Assembly: GCF_006476605.1 (NCBI RefSeq) | Contig: NZ_ML636812.1 | Coordinates: 1 to 64,000, forward strand | Length of the DNA stretch: 64,000 nt | Direction of reading: 5' to 3' | From: Brucella gallinifaecis | Lineage (GTDB): Bacteria > Pseudomonadota > Alphaproteobacteria > Rhizobiales > Rhizobiaceae | Shown: positions 43,270 through 53,084 of the stretch, in pieces | How the letters are laid out: each line of letters starts with the position of its first letter | Numbering within the stretch: the stretch's first letter is position 1 | The notes under the pieces: model-generated | What the model saw: only the letters and a program-made list of their open reading frames with translations | Told to the model about the DNA's origin: nothing | Databases searched by the model: none | Program-made: the position numbers and the translations under genes

Positions 43270-44319
43270 TTAAATGGATGAGGTGGACGACCAGCCTGCG
43301 TGAGCAATATTCAGCCCAGGCTTTTTCGCGTCGGCAGCGGGAAGAAGTTGCGCAAAGTCCGACAGGATCTGCGCATAATCTTCTGCGTGAAATTCGTAAG
43401 GCAGCTCGAGGCGAAACTCGGATACAAGCGGCAGAACAGGATCGGCGGCGAGTGTTTCCAGAATTTGTTCAATTGTGCCTGTAATATCGGGCAAAAACAG
43501 CGTACGGCGCGGACCATGAGCAAAGCCTGTTCGTTTGTCGCGCTCTGCAACAAACTCCTTATAACGGTGACGTACATCCGCGCTCGCGCTGTCTGTGGGC
43601 AGGATCACGCGACCCAGTGCAACACGTGGCGCACGTTCATGTCGCCATTCCTGCTGGAAGCGTTCAATCAGTGCTTTTTGTGCTGTCAGAAAATCATCGG
43701 TGTTTTCACCCGTGATGATATTGCCGGTCAGCAAGTTAAAGCCTGATTTTCCGGCCCATAGCGCCGAATTCTGTGAACCTGCGCCATACCAGAGCCGATC
43801 AGTCAGCCCTTCAGCAAAGGGACGCAGGCGCGGTATCTGCGCACCCGCAGCATTGCCTGCTTCGGTTTCGCCTGAAAGCGGTTCTGACCGCAGAGCCTGT
43901 GCCAGTTTTTCTGCACGCGTATGACTATAATCTACGATCGGAGCGGCATCGACAAAATCAGCGATAAGATGCGCAAAAGGCGGCGCACCAACTGAAACGC
44001 CAACATTCAGCCTGCCCTTTGACAACAGGTCCACAGTCGCAAGATCCTCAGCCAGCCGGAACGGGTTTTCATAACCAAGCTGGATAACCGCAGTTCCAAG
44101 ACCGATATGTTTTGTTCGCTGCGAAGCGGCAGCGAGAAAGGTCGCAGCCGAAGAGATGCCACGTTCCAGATGACGCTGGCGCACCCAGCCGCTGTCATAG
44201 CCTAGTCTCTCACCATGCTCAAAAAGCTGCAACGTGTCTTCCAGGCCCTGCGCAGGATCATTCTCGCGATGGCTGCCGGGAATGAGGAAGGCAAAATGTT
44301 CAATATGTGAAAGGGGCAT
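43270..44319 (-). CDS. LLM-class flavin-dependent oxidoreductase
   Basis: The 349-residue protein has luciferase-like motifs: GYDSGWVRQRHLERG at the substrate pocket, IGLGTAVIQLGYENPFRLAEDLATVDLLSKGRLNVGVSVG, and DRLWYGAGSQNSALWAGKSGFNLLTG. The form resembles alkanal- or nitrilotriacetate-type LLM enzymes in rhizobial sulfur loci. It is followed at once by the divergent LLM gene and preceded by the GNAT gene, all on the minus strand. Confidence 0.85.
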   Translation of the reverse strand: MPLSHIEHFAFLIPGSHRENDPAQGLEDTLQLFEHGERLGYDSGWVRQRHLERGISSAATFLAAASQRTKHIGLGTAVIQLGYENPFRLAEDLATVDLLSKGRLNVGVSVGAPPFAHLIADFVDAAPIVDYSHTRAEKLAQALRSEPLSGETEAGNAAGAQIPRLRPFAEGLTDRLWYGAGSQNSALWAGKSGFNLLTGNIITGENTDDFLTAQKALIERFQQEWRHERAPRVALGRVILPTDSASADVRHRYKEFVAERDKRTGFAHGPRRTLFLPDITGTIEQILETLAADPVLPLVSEFRLELPYEFHAEDYAQILSDFAQLLPAADAKKPGLNIAHAGWSSTSSI

Positions 44320-44334
44320 TTTATATTTGCTTTC

Positions 44335-44961
44335 TCACGCTGCGGTTTCACGATAGTTTTGCAGACGCGCCAGAATTTTTGCTTCCTGCTCAGATTTGCG
44401 TTCCTGTACGCGCCGGGTCGCCTCTTCAAAGGATGCAGATGCCGGGTAGAGCGGTGTTGAAATCGACTGACCCAGCTTAGCCCCTATATGCTTTTCAAAC
44501 GGCAGCGAGCGATATTGTTCCGCATTGGCTGAGGTATCAAAAAGTGGCCGGTAGCCCAGTGAGATATAAAGTGCAGCCGCTTCCGGCTGACGAAACCCCG
44601 TAGACAGATAGGCTCGTGTATAACCAAGTTTTCCTGCGTTCTCTTCGAGTGCCAGGACGATGCGGCGAGCCAGTCCCTGTCTGCGTAAATGCGTTGCAGT
44701 CCAGATGCGCTTCAATTCCACAGTCTCATCATCATGGCTCATGAAGGCACCACCGGCAATGGTTTCGCCGTGGCGCTGTAACAGCAGAAAGCCACCCAGT
44801 GGCGGCGCGAATGCCTCGACAGGATAACGCAGGATTTCAGCGCGTGCGCCACCCGGACGCTCCAGATTGGCGTAGCGGTTGTCATACTCATGAACCAGCC
44901 CATCAATAAGAGGCTGTGCAGCAGGGTCCAGAAGAGATGATTGAAAAATAATATCTACCAT
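44335..44961 (-). CDS. GNAT-family N-acetyltransferase
   Basis: The 208-residue protein has the GNAT acetyl-CoA-binding pattern: VELKRIWTATHLRRQGLARRIVLALEENAGKLGYTRAYLSTGFRQPEAAALYISLGY spans motifs A and B, with the RRQGLARR pyrophosphate loop. The ATG at 44961 follows a GGAGG ribosome site. It is the first gene of the minus-strand LLM operon. Acetyltransferases paired with LLM monooxygenases are known from Bacillus S-alkylcysteine salvage loci (yxe/ytm type), where N-acetylation precedes S-dealkylation; this gene could do the same. Confidence 0.87.
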   Translation of the reverse strand: MVDIIFQSSLLDPAAQPLIDGLVHEYDNRYANLERPGGARAEILRYPVEAFAPPLGGFLLLQRHGETIAGGAFMSHDDETVELKRIWTATHLRRQGLARRIVLALEENAGKLGYTRAYLSTGFRQPEAAALYISLGYRPLFDTSANAEQYRSLPFEKHIGAKLGQSISTPLYPASASFEEATRRVQERKSEQEAKILARLQNYRETAA

Positions 44962-44982
44962 TGCAGGCCTCCGGGAAAACAA

Positions 44983-45035
44983 ATACTTCAAAATAGATTA
45001 TTTGCAGGAGCATAAATCTAAGCATTGTGAAGTAT
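44983..45035. promoter_or_regulatory. Inverted repeat in the divergent LLM promoter
   Basis: ATACTTCA (44983-44990) and TGAAGTAT (45028-45035) form a perfect 8-bp inverted repeat spaced 37 bp apart, upstream of the GNAT operon start and within the gap to the plus-strand operon. It could be a bipartite operator for both. No regulator gene is adjacent. Confidence 0.35.
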
Positions 45036-45179
45036 CTCTTTTCCAGATTGCCTATTTAAAATTATATTTGCACGGCATTATCGTTTAAACATTGATATAA
45101 TATTGGAACAACATTGCTCGATTAGTGAACAGCAAAAAACATAGGTTATATCTTCATTAAGTTTACTGATGAGGATTAC

Positions 45180-46181
45180 ATGCCTTACGCGCTTAGCTTT
45201 CTTGATAAGAGCCCAATTCAAGCCGGAGAGGATGCCAGAACGGCATTAAACCGAACAGTTGCGCTCGCGCAGAAAGCGGAGAAAGCAGGCTTCAGACGCT
45301 TCTGGGTTGCCGAGCATCATAACTCCCCTTCGCTTGCGAGTTCATCGCCCGAAGTGCTGATCGGATTTCTGCTCGCTCATACGAAGCATATCAGGATCGG
45401 GTCGGGTGGTGTCATGCTCCAGCATTACAGTGCCTATAAAGTTGCCGAAAATTTCAATCTTCTGTCTTCGCTGGCGCCGGATCGCGTTGATCTGGGTGTG
45501 GGGAAGGCACCGGGAGGTTTGCCGCTTTCAACGCGTGCCCTGCAAGCCGCTTATGACCCGGCGAAAAAACTTTCCTTCGAGAAGCAACTGAGTGAACTGG
45601 ATCACTATCTCAGCCATCATCAGGTGGAACCGGATGAAGAAAGTCATCTGGCAGCCTATCCGGTTCCGCCGCAAAAGCCGGAAAGGTTTCTTCTTGGTGC
45701 CAGCATTGAAAGCGCAGAAATTGCTGCCCGTCTCGATTGGGAATTTGTTTATGCCGGGCATATTCAGGGGGATGCGGAGGCCATCAAGGCAGCGCTCACA
45801 GCTTATCAGGCGATTACGCATCGCCCAGCAATACTTGCCGTCAGCATCATCGTGGCGGATAGCAATCACGAAGCGGAATGGCTGAATGGTGATATTCGGA
45901 GATTCCGCGTTGCGGTTGAAGGTTTGCAGCCTGTCAATGTTGGCAGCGAAGAGCAGGCGATCGAATATGTAAAGCAGGCAGGCGCCACCCATTATACAAT
46001 CGAAGAGCGGACTCCGCATGTCATTCGCGGCACACCGGAACACGTTCATTCGGAACTCGCGCAGCTGCATCGGGAGTTCGGCGTCAAAGAATTCGTTGTC
46101 GATTGTCCGGTTGCTGATGGTGCGCACCGTCTTAGGACGATTGAGCTTCTCGCCGATGCTCGCCCGGCTATCGCAGCATAA
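45180..46181 (+). CDS. LLM-class oxidoreductase (MsnO8/YhbW-like)
   Basis: The 333-residue protein is a single-component-like LLM family member: FRRFWVAEHHNSPSLASSSPEVLIGFLLAHT, IRIGSGGVMLQHYSAYKVAENFNLLSSLAPDRVDLGVGKAPGG and RFLLGASIESAEIAARLDWEFVYAG are the MsnO8/LuxA-homologue patterns. TGAGGATTAC precedes the ATG. It opens the plus-strand operon, upstream of the two binding proteins and the peptide-type ABC transporter. Confidence 0.87.
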   Translation: MPYALSFLDKSPIQAGEDARTALNRTVALAQKAEKAGFRRFWVAEHHNSPSLASSSPEVLIGFLLAHTKHIRIGSGGVMLQHYSAYKVAENFNLLSSLAPDRVDLGVGKAPGGLPLSTRALQAAYDPAKKLSFEKQLSELDHYLSHHQVEPDEESHLAAYPVPPQKPERFLLGASIESAEIAARLDWEFVYAGHIQGDAEAIKAALTAYQAITHRPAILAVSIIVADSNHEAEWLNGDIRRFRVAVEGLQPVNVGSEEQAIEYVKQAGATHYTIEERTPHVIRGTPEHVHSELAQLHREFGVKEFVVDCPVADGAHRLRTIELLADARPAIAA

Positions 46182-46213
46182 AATCTTTCATTTCCCTAAA
46201 CTGGATATTCAAA

Positions 46214-47845
46214 TTGGTAACAAGACGACTTTTATTAAGCTGCATCAGTGCCTTGGCACTCATTTATTCCGCCGGAGCAGGCATTGCTTTTGCGCAGTCG
46301 GGTTCTGAGCCTGTCAGTGGTGGTTCTCTCACTTGGGGCGTTGAGACAGAGCCCAGCACATTGAACCCGCATCTTAATGGCCAGGCGAAAGCCAAGCTCA
46401 TTCTGCGTAACAGCTATGAATCTCTGTTAGCCCGCACACCTGAAGGTGACTATGTGCCATGGCTCGCCAAGAGCTATGACGTTTCTGAAGACGGCAAAAC
46501 CTACACATTTAAACTACGTGACGGCGTGAAGTTTTCGGATGGTGAGAAATTCGATGCGGCGGCTGTTGCTCTCAACTTCACAAAACTCAAAGAGCCAACC
46601 TACTCGGGCAGCATAAGCGCAGGCCATGTTGCCCGTGTCAGCGAAGTAACGGCTGTTGATCCGCTAACAGTGGTTATTAAACTCGACAGCGTTTACGCAC
46701 CTTTTCTTGATGGCGCTGCTGGCATTGAAATCATCTCGCCCAAGGCATTTGAATCTTCGCAATTAAAAGCTGGCGGAAAAGAAGTTGCCGGAACCGGCCC
46801 TTTTATTATCGATCGTTATGTCAAAGGGCAGGAAATCCGCTTCGTTAAAAACCCGGACTATAATTGGGCGCCACAAAATGCGGCGCATCAGGGTCCGGCC
46901 TATCTCGATGATGTGACCTATCGTTTTCTGCCTGAATCTTCTGTGCGCATTGGTGCTCTGACTTCCGGTCAGATTGATGCTGCTGAAGGTATTTCAGGCA
47001 ATGATGCTCAGCTTTTCAAGGATAACCCGGAATTTAGCTACCAAACGTCAATCAATACCGGAACACCTTATACGCTCTATCTCAACATCACCCGTGAACC
47101 AACCTCCGACGTTAATGTGCGTAAAGCAGTGCTGGCTGCGATTGATGTCGAGCGCATTATTCAGTCGGTTTATCGGGGTGAACGTGAACGTGCCTGGGGT
47201 ATTTTGACACCTGCCGACACTGATTTTTACGACAAGTCGATTGAGGGTTCCTATGGCTTTAATCCGGAACTGTCCAACAAGCTTCTTGATGAGGCTGGTT
47301 GGACAGAACGCGATGCAGACGGGTTTCGTACCAAGGACGGCAAGCGCCTGACAATCGAGGTGGTGCAGTCCCAATCCACTGTGCGCGACCAGCGGGATAT
47401 TCTGTTGCAGGCGGTACAGGCACAGGCCCGGCAAAATGCAGGCATCGATATTGCGCTGCAATATGTCGATGCCGGCACCTATTCCAGCCGTCAGAAAGAC
47501 GGCGAATACGGCATCATTCCGAATTCGACCACGACGCAGGAAAATGGTGTCACCATCTATTTCCATTATCTGCCGCGCGATAAGGGCGGTTCGATCAATT
47601 ATAGCAGAACAGAAGATCCGAAGGTCTCCGAATGGCTGGATCAGGGGGCCTCTACTCTTGATCCCCAGAAGCGTTTTGAGACTTACGCAGAATTGCAACG
47701 TTTTGCGTTGCTCGATCAAGCTTATGGTCTGCCGCTTTATGTGCCAGCAGACCAGATCGCTGCTTCATCCCGCGTACAAGGTATCGGTTTCCGTCCTTTC
47801 AAGCGACTTCCTGAAAACGCATACGACATATGGCTTCAAGATTAA
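46214..47845 (+). CDS. Peptide/opine-type ABC substrate-binding protein (SBP_bac_5), first of two paralogues
   Basis: The 543-residue protein has a signal peptide (TRRLLLSCISALALIYSAGAGIAFA) and the SBP_bac_5 fold: GGSLTWGVETEPSTLNPHLNG, the DGKTYTFKLRDGVKFSDGEKF signature near residue 95, and GTGPFIIDRYVKGQEIRFVKNPDYNW. The start is TTG at 46214; alignment with the ATG-initiated neighbour (NRR versus TRR signal) supports it, although the ribosome site is poor. It is closely similar over its full length to the next protein. Confidence 0.83.
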   Translation: MVTRRLLLSCISALALIYSAGAGIAFAQSGSEPVSGGSLTWGVETEPSTLNPHLNGQAKAKLILRNSYESLLARTPEGDYVPWLAKSYDVSEDGKTYTFKLRDGVKFSDGEKFDAAAVALNFTKLKEPTYSGSISAGHVARVSEVTAVDPLTVVIKLDSVYAPFLDGAAGIEIISPKAFESSQLKAGGKEVAGTGPFIIDRYVKGQEIRFVKNPDYNWAPQNAAHQGPAYLDDVTYRFLPESSVRIGALTSGQIDAAEGISGNDAQLFKDNPEFSYQTSINTGTPYTLYLNITREPTSDVNVRKAVLAAIDVERIIQSVYRGERERAWGILTPADTDFYDKSIEGSYGFNPELSNKLLDEAGWTERDADGFRTKDGKRLTIEVVQSQSTVRDQRDILLQAVQAQARQNAGIDIALQYVDAGTYSSRQKDGEYGIIPNSTTTQENGVTIYFHYLPRDKGGSINYSRTEDPKVSEWLDQGASTLDPQKRFETYAELQRFALLDQAYGLPLYVPADQIAASSRVQGIGFRPFKRLPENAYDIWLQD

Positions 47846-47873
47846 TTGCATCCCTCTCTGGAGAGTCTGATAC

Positions 47874-49496
47874 ATGATAAATCGCCGATATTTTCTCACA
47901 CTCGCAACTGCTCTTCTTGCAACCGTTGCATTGCCAAAAATCGCTTTTGCAGAAGATGCCAAACCTGTTGAAGGCGGCAAGCTGGTCTGGGGTGTTGAAA
48001 CCCAGCCCGCTACGCTTAATCCGCAACTCAATGGTCAGGACAAGACAAAACTACTGCTGCGCAATGTTTATGAATCTTTGCTCGCACGCACTGCTGACGG
48101 CGGCTATGTGCCTTGGCTTGCCAAGGAATATAAGATCTCGGACGATGGTAAAACTTATACATTTACGCTTCGCGATGATGTAAAATTTACGGATGGCGAA
48201 AAATTCAACGCAGAAGCCGTCGTAGCCAATATCACTGCACTCAAAGATCCGGCCTATTCCGGCAGCACGAGCACCGGGCCAGTGTCGCGGATTGCAGAAG
48301 CGAAAGCACTTGACGAAAACACCGTCAGCTTCACCCTCAAAGGCATTTATGCGCCATTTCTCGACTATATTGCCAGCCTGGAACTTCTCTCACCTGCTTC
48401 ATTTAAATCAGAAGAGATCAAATCTGGCGGACCTGAGATTGCAGGAACCGGTCCTTTCATTTTGAAGCGCTATGCCAAAGGGCAGGAACTCAATTTTGTA
48501 AAGAACCCGGATTATAATTGGGCTCCTGCAAATGCCGGCCATCAGGGTCCGGCCTATCTTGATGAAGTGACCTACCGTTTCCTGGGCGAGTCTTCAGTCA
48601 GAACCGGCGCACTGACATCTGGTCAGGTTGATGTCATTGAAGGTGTTTCCGGCAATGATGCAGCCCTGTTCAAAGATAATCCAGATTTCACTTATCTGAC
48701 TGCCTTGAACACCGGTACACCTTATTCGCTTTTTCTCAATGTCGAATGGGGACCGACGCAGGAGCTTAATGTTCGCAAAGCGCTGGTTGCAGCGATTGAT
48801 GTCGACGCCGTTCTCAAATCTGTCTATCGCGGCGAACGCACTCGCGCATGGGGCATTACTTCGCCGATTGATCCGCAGTTCTACGACAAAAGCATTGAAG
48901 GAAAATACGGTGCCAATCCGGAGCTTGCTAACAAGCTTCTCGATGAAGCGGGCTGGACCGAACGCAATGCAGAAGGTTTTCGCACCAAGGATGGAAAACC
49001 GCTGACCATTGAAGTTATTCAGGCACAAGCTACCGTGCGCGATCAGCGCGACGTTCTTTTACAGGCCTTACAGGCACAAGCACGTCAGAATGCAGGCATC
49101 GACCTCAAGATCGTTTATGTTGATGCCGGGACCTACACAGATCGCCGCAAGACCGGCGAATTTGGCTCGATTGCCAATTCCAATACGCCAACCGATGCGG
49201 TTGATATCGAGCTGCATTATCTGCCACTCGATAAAGGCGGTTACATCAATTACAGCCGCGCCTCCGCACCGGAACTGGAACAATGGCTGAATGAAGCCGC
49301 CTCAACACTCGATCAGAGCAAGCGGTTCGAGCTTTACAGCAAGCTGCAAAACTTTGCCATTCTGGATCAGGCCTATGCCCTGCCGCTCTACGAGCCTGAA
49401 GATCAGGTTGCGGCGGCAAGCTATGTCAAAGGCATCAGCTACCGTCCTTTCAAACAACTTCCTGAAAGCGCACACAATATCTGGCGTAGCGAATAA
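47874..49496 (+). CDS. Peptide/opine-type ABC substrate-binding protein (SBP_bac_5), second paralogue
   Basis: The 540-residue protein has a signal peptide (NRRYFLTLATALLATVALP, cut near IAFA) and the same motifs: GGKLVWGVETQPATLNPQLNG, DGKTYTFTLRDDVKFTDGEKF and GTGPFILKRYAKGQELNFVKNPDYNW. It aligns with the preceding protein almost without gaps, indicating tandem duplication with divergence. Both probably feed the permeases encoded downstream, with different ligand preferences. GGAGAG precedes the ATG. Confidence 0.9.
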   Translation: MINRRYFLTLATALLATVALPKIAFAEDAKPVEGGKLVWGVETQPATLNPQLNGQDKTKLLLRNVYESLLARTADGGYVPWLAKEYKISDDGKTYTFTLRDDVKFTDGEKFNAEAVVANITALKDPAYSGSTSTGPVSRIAEAKALDENTVSFTLKGIYAPFLDYIASLELLSPASFKSEEIKSGGPEIAGTGPFILKRYAKGQELNFVKNPDYNWAPANAGHQGPAYLDEVTYRFLGESSVRTGALTSGQVDVIEGVSGNDAALFKDNPDFTYLTALNTGTPYSLFLNVEWGPTQELNVRKALVAAIDVDAVLKSVYRGERTRAWGITSPIDPQFYDKSIEGKYGANPELANKLLDEAGWTERNAEGFRTKDGKPLTIEVIQAQATVRDQRDVLLQALQAQARQNAGIDLKIVYVDAGTYTDRRKTGEFGSIANSNTPTDAVDIELHYLPLDKGGYINYSRASAPELEQWLNEAASTLDQSKRFELYSKLQNFAILDQAYALPLYEPEDQVAAASYVKGISYRPFKQLPESAHNIWRSE

Positions 49497-49537
49497 AACG
49501 CTGCCCTGCGGATTTCGGTACAAAGGAGCTACAGATC

Positions 49538-50545
49538 ATGGATGCAGAAAACACAACGGCTATCGGTCGTGCACCCGCAAGCTGGTTGCCCTGGCGTTTT
49601 GGAGTTCCGCGCAGCAACCTTGCTAGGCAAATCACCCTGCGCGTCAGCTCAGGCCTGTTAGTCCTTTGGGCGGCGATTACGCTGAGCTTCATCAGCGTAC
49701 ATCTCGCGCCCGGCGATATCGTCAGCATATTGATTGGCGAACAGTTACGCACGACGGAAGTTGAAGCCGCCATTCGTGCAGAATGGGGTCTGGATGATCC
49801 CATTTTCATGCAATACCTGTCCTATCTGGGACGTATATTGCATGGCGATTTCGGTCGCTCTTATTATCTGCAAACGGATGTATCCCAACTACTGTTTTCG
49901 CAGATGTGGCCGACCTTGAAGCTCGCCGGCGCAGCACTTTTTGTAGCATTGGTTTATGCTGTCGCCAGTGCCGTTTTGACTGCGGGTAAAAAGCTGCCAC
50001 GCTCAATAGCAGCAGGCACTGAGCTGGTGCTGATTTCAACACCGTCCTTCTGGCTTGGTATTGTTCTGCTTTTCGTCTTTTCCTTCACACTCAAGCTGTT
50101 TCCGGTGTCGGGTGACAGGAGTTTCGCAGCACTCGTTCTGCCAGCCCTATCTCTGGGCTTGTCCTTGGGCGCGGTCATTGGGCAGGTTTTGCGCGAAGGT
50201 CTGGAACGCGCACTGGAAGAACCTTTTGCGCTTACAGTGCGCAGTTGGGGAACCAGCAATCTTGTGTTGCGTCTGAGGCATGGTTTGCGCCACGCTTCAC
50301 TGCCAGCAGTCACATTGACAGGCTGGCTGATTGGTGGGCTTCTTTCAGGCGCCGTCATTACCGAAGCCGTCTTCGGGCGACCTGGTCTTGGGCGCATCAC
50401 CGTTGATGCAGTGCTTTATCACGACCTGCCGGTGGTGCTGGCTGTCGCTATTTTCTCGGCATTTATCTATGTGGTGATGAGCACCATCGTTGATGTGCTC
50501 TATCTGCTGATTGATCCGCGCCTGAGAACCGAAGGCCGGAGATAG
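49538..50545 (+). CDS. Peptide-type ABC transporter permease (DppB-like)
   Basis: The 335-residue permease begins with the DppB-type N-terminal segment and continues LAPGDIVSILIGEQ, YLSYLGRILHGDFGRSYYLQTDV, and an EAA loop, RSWGTSNLVLRLRHGLRHASLP, then GAVITEAVFGRPGLGRITVDAV. AAAGGAGC precedes the ATG. It pairs with the DppC-like permease three bases downstream. Confidence 0.9.
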   Translation: MDAENTTAIGRAPASWLPWRFGVPRSNLARQITLRVSSGLLVLWAAITLSFISVHLAPGDIVSILIGEQLRTTEVEAAIRAEWGLDDPIFMQYLSYLGRILHGDFGRSYYLQTDVSQLLFSQMWPTLKLAGAALFVALVYAVASAVLTAGKKLPRSIAAGTELVLISTPSFWLGIVLLFVFSFTLKLFPVSGDRSFAALVLPALSLGLSLGAVIGQVLREGLERALEEPFALTVRSWGTSNLVLRLRHGLRHASLPAVTLTGWLIGGLLSGAVITEAVFGRPGLGRITVDAVLYHDLPVVLAVAIFSAFIYVVMSTIVDVLYLLIDPRLRTEGRR

Positions 50546-50548
50546 ATC

Positions 50549-51436
50549 ATGAGTGTCACCCCCGCACTTGAAACCCGCTCGACGGCAAAACCCGCTGCTG
50601 CTGGTTTTCTTAATTCGGCCCGATTTATCCTTTCGCGCCCGGCATTGGCAATGCCGTCGCTTTTTCTGGCGCTTATTACCGTTGCAACGCTCTGGCCGGG
50701 TTTACTCACAAGGGCCGATCCATTGCTCGCCGATCCACTACAAGCGCAATTGCCGCCTTCAGCAGAATATTGGTTTGGCACAGATCATCTGGGACGAGAT
50801 GTGTTTTCCCGCGTGGTCCATGGTGCGCGTTATTCGGTACTGATCGGTTTTAGTGCTGTGGCCATTGGCGCTATCGCTGGCTCTATTCTAGGGCTGCTGG
50901 CTGGATTATCGCGCGGCCTGATGGATGAAGCAATTTCCCGTTTTCTCGATGTCGTGTCTTCGTTTCCCGATCTGCTGCTGGCTCTTGTTTTCATCTCGTT
51001 TACGGGACCGGGTACAATCAATCTGATTTTTGCGCTTGGGGTCGCGATTATTCCGCGTTTCGCCCGCGTCGTGCGTGCGCAGACCTTTGTTATTGCGCAG
51101 AGCGGTTATGTTGAGCAGGCGAAAACATTTGGGCTGAAACGTCACATCCTCGTGCTGCGTCACATTCTTCCTCATGCGATTGCGCAGGTACCAATTCTTG
51201 CAACAATCGGGCTTGGCACTGCGATCATCAGTGCGGCAGGCTTGAGCTTTCTTGGTATGGGACCGCAACCGCCAGCGCCAGAATGGGGTGCGATGCTTTC
51301 AGAAGCGCGTAATTATTTGCGTGTTGCCTGGTGGATTGGCATCTGGCCGGGCCTGGCTATCACGCTTACCGTCATCTCCATCAGCAGTCTCGGACGCCGC
51401 TGGCAGCTAGCCTTTGAAGGCCGGAGACAAGCATGA
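50549..51436 (+). CDS. Peptide-type ABC transporter permease (DppC-like)
   Basis: The 295-residue permease has the DppC hallmark HWFGTDHLGRD-like segment (YWFGTDHLGRDVFSRVVHGARYS), then ALVFISFTGPG, the EAA loop YVEQAKTFGLKRHILVLRHILPHA, and FLGMGPQPPAPEWGAMLSEARNY. Its start is three bases after the DppB stop and its end overlaps the ATPase gene by four bases. Confidence 0.9.
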   Translation: MSVTPALETRSTAKPAAAGFLNSARFILSRPALAMPSLFLALITVATLWPGLLTRADPLLADPLQAQLPPSAEYWFGTDHLGRDVFSRVVHGARYSVLIGFSAVAIGAIAGSILGLLAGLSRGLMDEAISRFLDVVSSFPDLLLALVFISFTGPGTINLIFALGVAIIPRFARVVRAQTFVIAQSGYVEQAKTFGLKRHILVLRHILPHAIAQVPILATIGLGTAIISAAGLSFLGMGPQPPAPEWGAMLSEARNYLRVAWWIGIWPGLAITLTVISISSLGRRWQLAFEGRRQA

Positions 51437-53067
51437 CCACATCCCTTGTTGAAATTCGCAACCTATCCATCAGCTTTCAACGCGATGACCAATTGGTCAA
51501 AGTCGTCGAAGGCATCGATCTGACCATTCATCGCGGTGAGACGGTAGCGCTTGTTGGAGAGTCCGGTTCGGGCAAGTCGGTGACCGCCCGAGCACTGATA
51601 GGGCTTTCAGGCCCAAGCGCAATCGTCAAAGCTGACCTTTTTGAGATCGATGGTCTGAGTGTTCTTGACTACCGCGATAAGGAATGGCGGGGTTTGCGCG
51701 GCAACAAGATCGGTTTTGTCTTGCAGGATGCACTTGTTTCGCTTGATCCGCTACGTCGTATCTCGCAACAGCTTTCAGATGCATTTGGAACAACAAGCTT
51801 CTTTCGACGACCAGACGTTTCAGATCGCAGCAAAGCCTTGTTGCGTTCAGTTGGCATTCCCGACCCTGATCGAAGATTGCTGCAATATCCACATCAGCTT
51901 TCGGGCGGTTTGCGACAACGCGCACTGATCGCAACAGCGGTTGCGCGTTCGCCCTCGCTGCTCATTGCCGACGAACCAACCACAGCGCTTGACGCAACGG
52001 TTCAAAAACAGATCCTTGATCTGCTGGCAGAGCGCCGCCGGGCGGGTCAGACACTTCTGCTGATCAGCCATGATCTTGCTGTCGTCTCACGGCTGGCTGA
52101 TCGCGTTCTGGTGATGCATAATGGCCGCATCGTTGAAGAAGGCCCGACTAACCAGATCCTCAATGCGCCGAAGGAAGCCTATACCCGTCATTTGCTTGAA
52201 GCCGTTCCATCAGCGGGATCACGTGGCTTTCGGCTCTCGCCGGCACATCCGCACCAAGCTCAAATCAGGGTGGCCCTGCCAGCAAAGCGTATCGATGAGA
52301 GCATCAATGTTCTGGAAGCCAGAGGGCTTTTCAAACATTATGGCAAAGCCAACACGCCTTTGGCCGTCAATGATGTCTCCTTCTCGCTGAAAGCTGGTGA
52401 AGCGCTTGGCATTGTCGGGGAATCCGGCTCTGGCAAAACCACCGTTGCAAAGATTGTTCTGGGTCTTACAGAGCCCGATCAGGGCACAGTGCATATTGAT
52501 GGCCAGCTCTGGAGCAATCTGCGCGAAGAACAGCGTCGCCCCCGACGTGCTCATATGCAACTGATTGCGCAAGATGCGCTCAGTTCATTCGACCCGCGTT
52601 ATACGGTTGAAAAAATCGTCGGTGAAAGCCTTGATTCAGTTCAGGTTTATGGTGATGCCCGCCGCAAGCGCGTGGTGGAAGCACTGGATGCTGTGCGTCT
52701 GGGATCGCAGTTTCTCAAGCGCTACCCCCGTGAACTGTCGGGCGGTCAGCGCCAGCGTGTCGCTATCGCGCGTGCTTTTGCACCGCGCCCGAAACTGCTG
52801 ATCGCCGATGAACCTGTGAGTGCGCTTGATGTATCGGTGCAGGCGCAGGTGCTCGACCTTCTGGCCGAGCTACAAGCTGCCTCCGGCACATCGCTTCTTT
52901 TCATTTCACACGACCTTGGTGTTGTCCACCATCTGACAGATCGCGTTCTGGTGATGAAGGATGGACGCATTGTTGAAGGCGGCGCTGTTGAACGCGTCTT
53001 TTCTCAACCACAGCACAATTACACACGCGCATTGCTCGACGCCGTTCCGACGATAAGCGCGGCATAA
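51433..53067 (+). CDS. Fused double ATPase of a peptide-type ABC transporter (DppD-DppF)
   Basis: The 544-residue protein contains two complete ABC domains in tandem. The first has Walker A GESGSGKSV, signature LSGGLRQRALIATAVARSP and Walker B LLIADEPTTALDA; the second has GESGSGKTT, LSGGQRQRVAIARAFAPRP and LLIADEPVSALDV. Each has the DppD/F-type C-terminal extension (RHLLEAVPSAG and YTRALLDAVPT). A single polypeptide thus replaces DppD and DppF. It couples to the two permeases encoded just upstream. Confidence 0.92.
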   Translation: MTTSLVEIRNLSISFQRDDQLVKVVEGIDLTIHRGETVALVGESGSGKSVTARALIGLSGPSAIVKADLFEIDGLSVLDYRDKEWRGLRGNKIGFVLQDALVSLDPLRRISQQLSDAFGTTSFFRRPDVSDRSKALLRSVGIPDPDRRLLQYPHQLSGGLRQRALIATAVARSPSLLIADEPTTALDATVQKQILDLLAERRRAGQTLLLISHDLAVVSRLADRVLVMHNGRIVEEGPTNQILNAPKEAYTRHLLEAVPSAGSRGFRLSPAHPHQAQIRVALPAKRIDESINVLEARGLFKHYGKANTPLAVNDVSFSLKAGEALGIVGESGSGKTTVAKIVLGLTEPDQGTVHIDGQLWSNLREEQRRPRRAHMQLIAQDALSSFDPRYTVEKIVGESLDSVQVYGDARRKRVVEALDAVRLGSQFLKRYPRELSGGQRQRVAIARAFAPRPKLLIADEPVSALDVSVQAQVLDLLAELQAASGTSLLFISHDLGVVHHLTDRVLVMKDGRIVEGGAVERVFSQPQHNYTRALLDAVPTISAA

Positions 53068-53084
53068 AACACGAGGATACTTCC

